Shown here piece after piece: positions 60,916-64,000 of a stretch of 64,000 nt of DNA. The DNA comes from Streptomyces sp. NBC_01788 (GTDB lineage: Bacteria > Actinomycetota > Actinomycetes > Streptomycetales > Streptomycetaceae), in NCBI RefSeq assembly GCF_035917575.1, contig NZ_CP109090.1:7068001-7132000 (forward strand), read 5' to 3'. The notes under the pieces were generated by a model, which was not told the origin of the DNA, made no database searches, and saw only the letters and a list, made by a program, of their open reading frames with translations. The translations under genes were made by a program, and so were the position numbers. How positions within the stretch are numbered: position 1 is the first letter of the stretch; each line of letters starts with the position of its first letter.

Positions 60916-63012
60916 TCAGCCGGCGGGCAGTGGCTGTTCGGTCCAGATGGTCTTGCCGTGGTGGGTGTAGCGGCTTCCCCAGCGTTGCGACAACTGGGCG
61001 ATCAGGAACAGTCCGCGGCCGCCTTCGTCGGTCAGCCGGGCCCGGCGCAGCCTGGGCTGGGTCTGGCTCGGGTCGGAGACCTCGCAGATCAGCACCTGGT
61101 CCTTGATCAGCCGCAGGCCCACGGGGCCGCCCGCGTACCGGATGGAGTTGGTCACCAGCTCACTGGCGATCAGCTCGGTGGTGAACGCGAGGTCCTGCAG
61201 CTGCCAGGTTTCCAGCTGTGCCGTCACCATCTCCCGGGCCCGGCCCACCGCCTCCGGATCGGCCGGGAGCTCCCAGGTCGCGGTGCGGTCCGGGGGCAGG
61301 ACGTGCAGTCGGGCCATCAGCAGGGCCACGTCATGGTCGGGCGCCTCGGGCAGCAGATGCCGCAGCACGGTGCGCCCGGTCTCCGCCGGTGGCCGGTCCT
61401 CCTGCACGGCGGCGTCCACCTGCTCGCGGAGTTGCCACAGCCGCTTTTCGGCGCCGTCCCCGCCGTTCGCCAGCAGCTTGCCGGTGCAGAAGGCGAGCAA
61501 CGCACCCGGCTCCATCGTCAACTCCGCCGGTTCGAAGAGCAGACCGCCCACCCCGAGCGGCGGCCCCGGCCTGACCGCCGCGAAGTCGGCCCCCGGCCGC
61601 CCGGGGAAGGACAGCACCGGCGGCGGGTGGCCGGCACTGGCGATCGTGCACACCCCGGTGGTCGGGTCGTACACCGCGTACACACATGTGGACCCCAGGA
61701 CGGTGCCCTGCCCGCGATCCGACCCCGGAGAGGCGGCCTCCGCCGCCGACAGCCGGACGACCAGGTCGTCGAGGTGGGCCAGCAGTTCCTCGGGCGGCAG
61801 GTCCATGTCGGAGAGGGTCTGCACCGCCGTCCGCAGCCGTCCCATCGCGGCGGCTGCCTCCACGCCGTGCCCCGTCACGTCGCCGACGACGAAGGCGACC
61901 CGGCAGGAGGACAGCGGGATCACGTCGAACCAGGTCCCGCCGATCCCCGTCGTGGTGCCGGCCGGTACGTAGGAGCCGGCCGTGTCCGCCGCGCTCACCT
62001 CGACGACCGCCTGCGGCAGCAGACTGCGCTGCAGGGCCTCCGCAGTACGGTGCTCGCGAGCGTATCGCCGTGCGTTGTCCAGGCTGATCGCGGCCCGGGA
62101 GCCGATCCGCGAGCTCAGCTCCACGTCGTCCTGGTCGAAACGGGTCCGGTCACCGCAGCGCCACAGCACCACTGCTCCCAGCAGCAGCCCGCGAGCCCGC
62201 AGCGGCATCAGCAACAGGGACTTCGCGGCGTCGGGCAGTACCTTGCGGCGACCCTCGGTGTCGTCCGCCAGCGCGATCCGCAGCTCGGACAGGTCCGGCA
62301 CGGCCAGCGCGGAGCCACGGTAGACGTGCTCCTTCTCCGGCTCCCGGGCTCGGAGCGAGGCCCCGACCGGGAGCAGTTCGGCCGGCCAGGCGCCGCTCCC
62401 GGCGGCCACCGCGATCCGCCGCAGCGGAGCCCCGAGCGAGTAATCACCGGGCTCCTCGCCCACCAGGGCCGCCTCCGCCAGATCCACCGCCGCCAGATCG
62501 GCGTACTCCGGCACCAGCACCCTGGCGAGCCCCTCGGCGGTACGGACGATGTCCAGCGAACCCAGCAGCAGCTTCTCCGCCCCGTGGAGGAGAGCCAGTC
62601 CGCGCTCCGCCCGCTCCCGGTTCGCGGCCGTCGTCACCGGTCCCGCCCAGATCAGGAAGAGAGCCTGGGGACCGCCGTTCAGTGGCAGCACATCCAGCCG
62701 GACCTCCACCAACCGGCCGCCGCGGTGGCGCAGCGTCGCCGGGCCGTCGGGAGGAAGCAGTCCCTCGCAGGGTTCGGCGAGCAGGTCGGCGAAGGGCTTG
62801 CCGATCAGCTCTCCGACCCTCGCGCCGAGCAGTTCCTCGGCTGCGGGCGTGCACGCCCGCATGGTCCCGTGGTCGTCCAGCACCATTGCCGCTCCGTCGC
62901 TCGGCAGTCGCCCGGCGACGTCGGACGCAGGGTTCGCACTCGTCTGTCTCACCCCCGGGGGCGTAGTGGTGGCCTGCCTTCCATTCAACTCGCCTGTACG
63001 GGTCACCGGCAT
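60916..63012 (-). CDS. PAS-GAF-SpoIIE phosphatase with HATPase anti-sigma-like domain
   Basis: A 698-residue multidomain regulator with a PAS domain (about 40-130, MVLDDHGTMRACTPAAEELLGARVGELIGKPF), a GAF domain (about 145-310), a PP2C/SpoIIE phosphatase (about 325-530, YVPAGTTTGIGGTWFDVIPL, VVGDVTGHGVEAAAAMGRLR, STCVYAVYDP), and a C-terminal HATPase (ELIASELVTNSIRYAGGPVGLRLI; TDEGGRGLFLIAQLSQRWG). Such proteins set the phosphorylation of anti-anti-sigma factors. ATG at 63012 is a choice; GTG at 62950 would also spare the PAS domain. The W in TTGIGGTWFDV lies where the usual Gly-Asp metal ligand (GGDWYDV) is expected: here the first Asp is Thr, so catalysis may be altered. Confidence 0.92.
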   Translation of the reverse strand: MPVTRTGELNGRQATTTPPGVRQTSANPASDVAGRLPSDGAAMVLDDHGTMRACTPAAEELLGARVGELIGKPFADLLAEPCEGLLPPDGPATLRHRGGRLVEVRLDVLPLNGGPQALFLIWAGPVTTAANRERAERGLALLHGAEKLLLGSLDIVRTAEGLARVLVPEYADLAAVDLAEAALVGEEPGDYSLGAPLRRIAVAAGSGAWPAELLPVGASLRAREPEKEHVYRGSALAVPDLSELRIALADDTEGRRKVLPDAAKSLLLMPLRARGLLLGAVVLWRCGDRTRFDQDDVELSSRIGSRAAISLDNARRYAREHRTAEALQRSLLPQAVVEVSAADTAGSYVPAGTTTGIGGTWFDVIPLSSCRVAFVVGDVTGHGVEAAAAMGRLRTAVQTLSDMDLPPEELLAHLDDLVVRLSAAEAASPGSDRGQGTVLGSTCVYAVYDPTTGVCTIASAGHPPPVLSFPGRPGADFAAVRPGPPLGVGGLLFEPAELTMEPGALLAFCTGKLLANGGDGAEKRLWQLREQVDAAVQEDRPPAETGRTVLRHLLPEAPDHDVALLMARLHVLPPDRTATWELPADPEAVGRAREMVTAQLETWQLQDLAFTTELIASELVTNSIRYAGGPVGLRLIKDQVLICEVSDPSQTQPRLRRARLTDEGGRGLFLIAQLSQRWGSRYTHHGKTIWTEQPLPAG

Positions 63013-63098
63013 CCCGGGGAACGGGCGCCTCGCGCCCTTCGGGCAGCCCCTTTGATCATTTCTGTGCGTCAAGCGTGCCGCCCTGGCAGGATGATCCG

Positions 63099-63575
63099 AT
63101 GCGGGTCCCCAGACGAGCAGCCAGAGTCGCGGTCCTCGATCCGACCGGGTCGGTCTTCATGTTCCGGTATGACAATGACGAAGTCGGTGTCCACTGGGCT
63201 ATGCCCGGCGGCGGGATGGAACCGGGCGAGACACCGCTGCAGGCCGTCGAGCGCGAGTTGCGCGAAGAGACCGGGTGGACCGACATCGAGTTGGACGGCA
63301 CCCTGCTGTGCCTCTGGGAGCACGACTTCACCCGGGCCGGCGTTCCCGTTCGCCAGCACGAGCACGTCTTTCTCGCGCACGGCCCCCGCCGGGACCCGGT
63401 CGGTGATCTCGCCGCCGCGCATGCCGCGGACAAGATCCTCCGGTGGCGCTGGTGGTCGCCGGAGGAGCTGTCCGGTGACACCGAGCCGCTGTGGCCGCCC
63501 CAACTGCCCGCACTGCTTGCCGACGTCCGCGGGCGCGGGGCGCCGGTCCGACCGGTCGATCTCGGCTACGTCTGA
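63099..63575 (+). CDS. Nudix hydrolase
   Basis: A 158-residue Nudix protein. The box GGGMEPGETPLQAVERELREETGW fits the consensus with all metal-binding Glu residues. It acts on a nucleoside-diphosphate-linked compound; the substrate is unknown. ATG at 63099 has GGCAGG about eight bases upstream. It is divergent from the SpoIIE gene. Confidence 0.93.
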   Translation: MRVPRRAARVAVLDPTGSVFMFRYDNDEVGVHWAMPGGGMEPGETPLQAVERELREETGWTDIELDGTLLCLWEHDFTRAGVPVRQHEHVFLAHGPRRDPVGDLAAAHAADKILRWRWWSPEELSGDTEPLWPPQLPALLADVRGRGAPVRPVDLGYV

Positions 63576-63621
63576 TGCCGACGGGACGTGGTCTCCGCCC
63601 GCAACCCGTGGCCGCGGCCCC

Positions 63622-64000
63622 TCACGATCTCACCAGCAGTTCGAAGTCGAAGGTGTAGCGGGACGCGCGGTAGACGTGGTGGGCGTACTCGACCGCTCGG
63701 CCCGTGTCGTCGTAGGCCGTGCGGTGCATGGTGAGCAGGGCGGCGCCCGGGTGTTCGTCGAGGAGGAGGGCCTCCTCGGTGGTTGCCGTGCGGGCGCCGA
63801 TGGTCTGGCGGGCGCTGTGCAGGGTGATGCCCGCCGAGCGCATCACGCGGTACAGGCCCGTCGACTCCAGCCGGGCGGTGGCCGGTTCGAGCAGGGCCGC
63901 CGGCAGGTGGTTGCACAGGTACGCCACCGGCCGGCCGTGCGTGAACCGCAGCCGTTCCAGCACCGTCACCTCGGCGCCCTCCGCGAGGCCGAGCGCCGCG
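63622..64000 (-). CDS. GntR-family regulator, UTRA domain (partial)
   Basis: The frame is open to the window edge. The visible 126 residues are most of a UTRA (HutC-type) effector domain: RLRFTHGRPVAYLCNHLP, LESTGLYRVMRSAGITLHSARQTIGA, HPGAALLTMHRTAYDDTGRAVEYAHHVYRASRYTFDFEL. The DNA-binding domain lies beyond base 64000. The ligand is unknown. Confidence 0.9.
   Translation of the reverse strand, partial: AALGLAEGAEVTVLERLRFTHGRPVAYLCNHLPAALLEPATARLESTGLYRVMRSAGITLHSARQTIGARTATTEEALLLDEHPGAALLTMHRTAYDDTGRAVEYAHHVYRASRYTFDFELLVRS

Noticed and set aside
58283..60970. 895-residue plus-strand frame across the BCCT gene
   Set aside because: Shadow of the BCCT transporter, rich in His, Gly and Asp, with no domain.

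Overview
The window is high-GC DNA with the gene repertoire of a Streptomyces chromosome arm-to-core region. The pointers are a cvn conservon (roadblock / DUF742 / small GTPase), SpoIIE-type regulators, frequent GTG and TTG starts, four-base ATGA/GTGA/TTGA gene overlaps, and -10 boxes placed 6-7 bases before start codons (leaderless genes). No species can be named from sequence alone.

Layout, left half. 1-2.7 kb: end of a conservon (cvnA tail, cvnB, cvnC, cvnD, plus a GAF protein). 2.9-6.5 kb: threonine catabolism (tdh, kbl), a LysR regulator and a YjbR-like protein. 6.6-9.9 kb: an MFS exporter and a two-subunit transketolase transcribed from a MerR-type, leaderless promoter. 10.06 kb: tRNA-Pro(GGG) with terminator and integrase/transposase scars. 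10.5-15.5 kb: accessory DNA with an unusual two-gene module (a Cys/His protease-like protein and a triple-repeat protein), an XRE/MmyB-type regulator divergent from a cupin, and two truncated genes (hydrolase, AraC). 15.7-27.1 kb: a complete sialic-acid utilisation locus. It has a peptide-type ABC importer with a fused permease-ATPase on the minus strand, a FadR-type regulator, and a plus-strand operon for N-acetylneuraminate lyase, ROK kinase, ManNAc-6-P epimerase and an MFS sialate transporter. The same palindrome (core TCAGAYRTCTGA) sits in both control regions.

Layout, middle. 27.2-44.4 kb: ordinary metabolic and membrane genes (Nudix, FluG-like amidohydrolase plus glutamine-synthetase homologue, HAD phosphatase, Dps, lipase, TauE/SafE permease, Ser/Thr kinase, RpiB-like isomerase, MGDG-type glycosyltransferase, SDR, EamA, polysaccharide deacetylase, cobK, cobF, DUF309). 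A 227-bp MITE-like element supplies the stop codon of the glycosyltransferase gene.

Layout, right. 44.5 kb: a second tRNA-Pro(GGG), identical to the first over 140 bp except one base, followed by a frameshifted tyrosine integrase. 45.2-54.9 kb: epimerase, two-component system, glycosyltransferase, DUF2064, methyltransferase, a molybdopterin oxidoreductase broken by an IS110 element, and a polytopic membrane protein. 54.9-58.2 kb: decayed DNA with IS701 and IS5 remnants, ending in a 3'-half tRNA-Pro repeat that looks like an attachment site. 58.3-64 kb: BCCT transporter, PAS-GAF-SpoIIE-HATPase phosphatase, Nudix hydrolase, and the start-less end of a UTRA-type GntR regulator.
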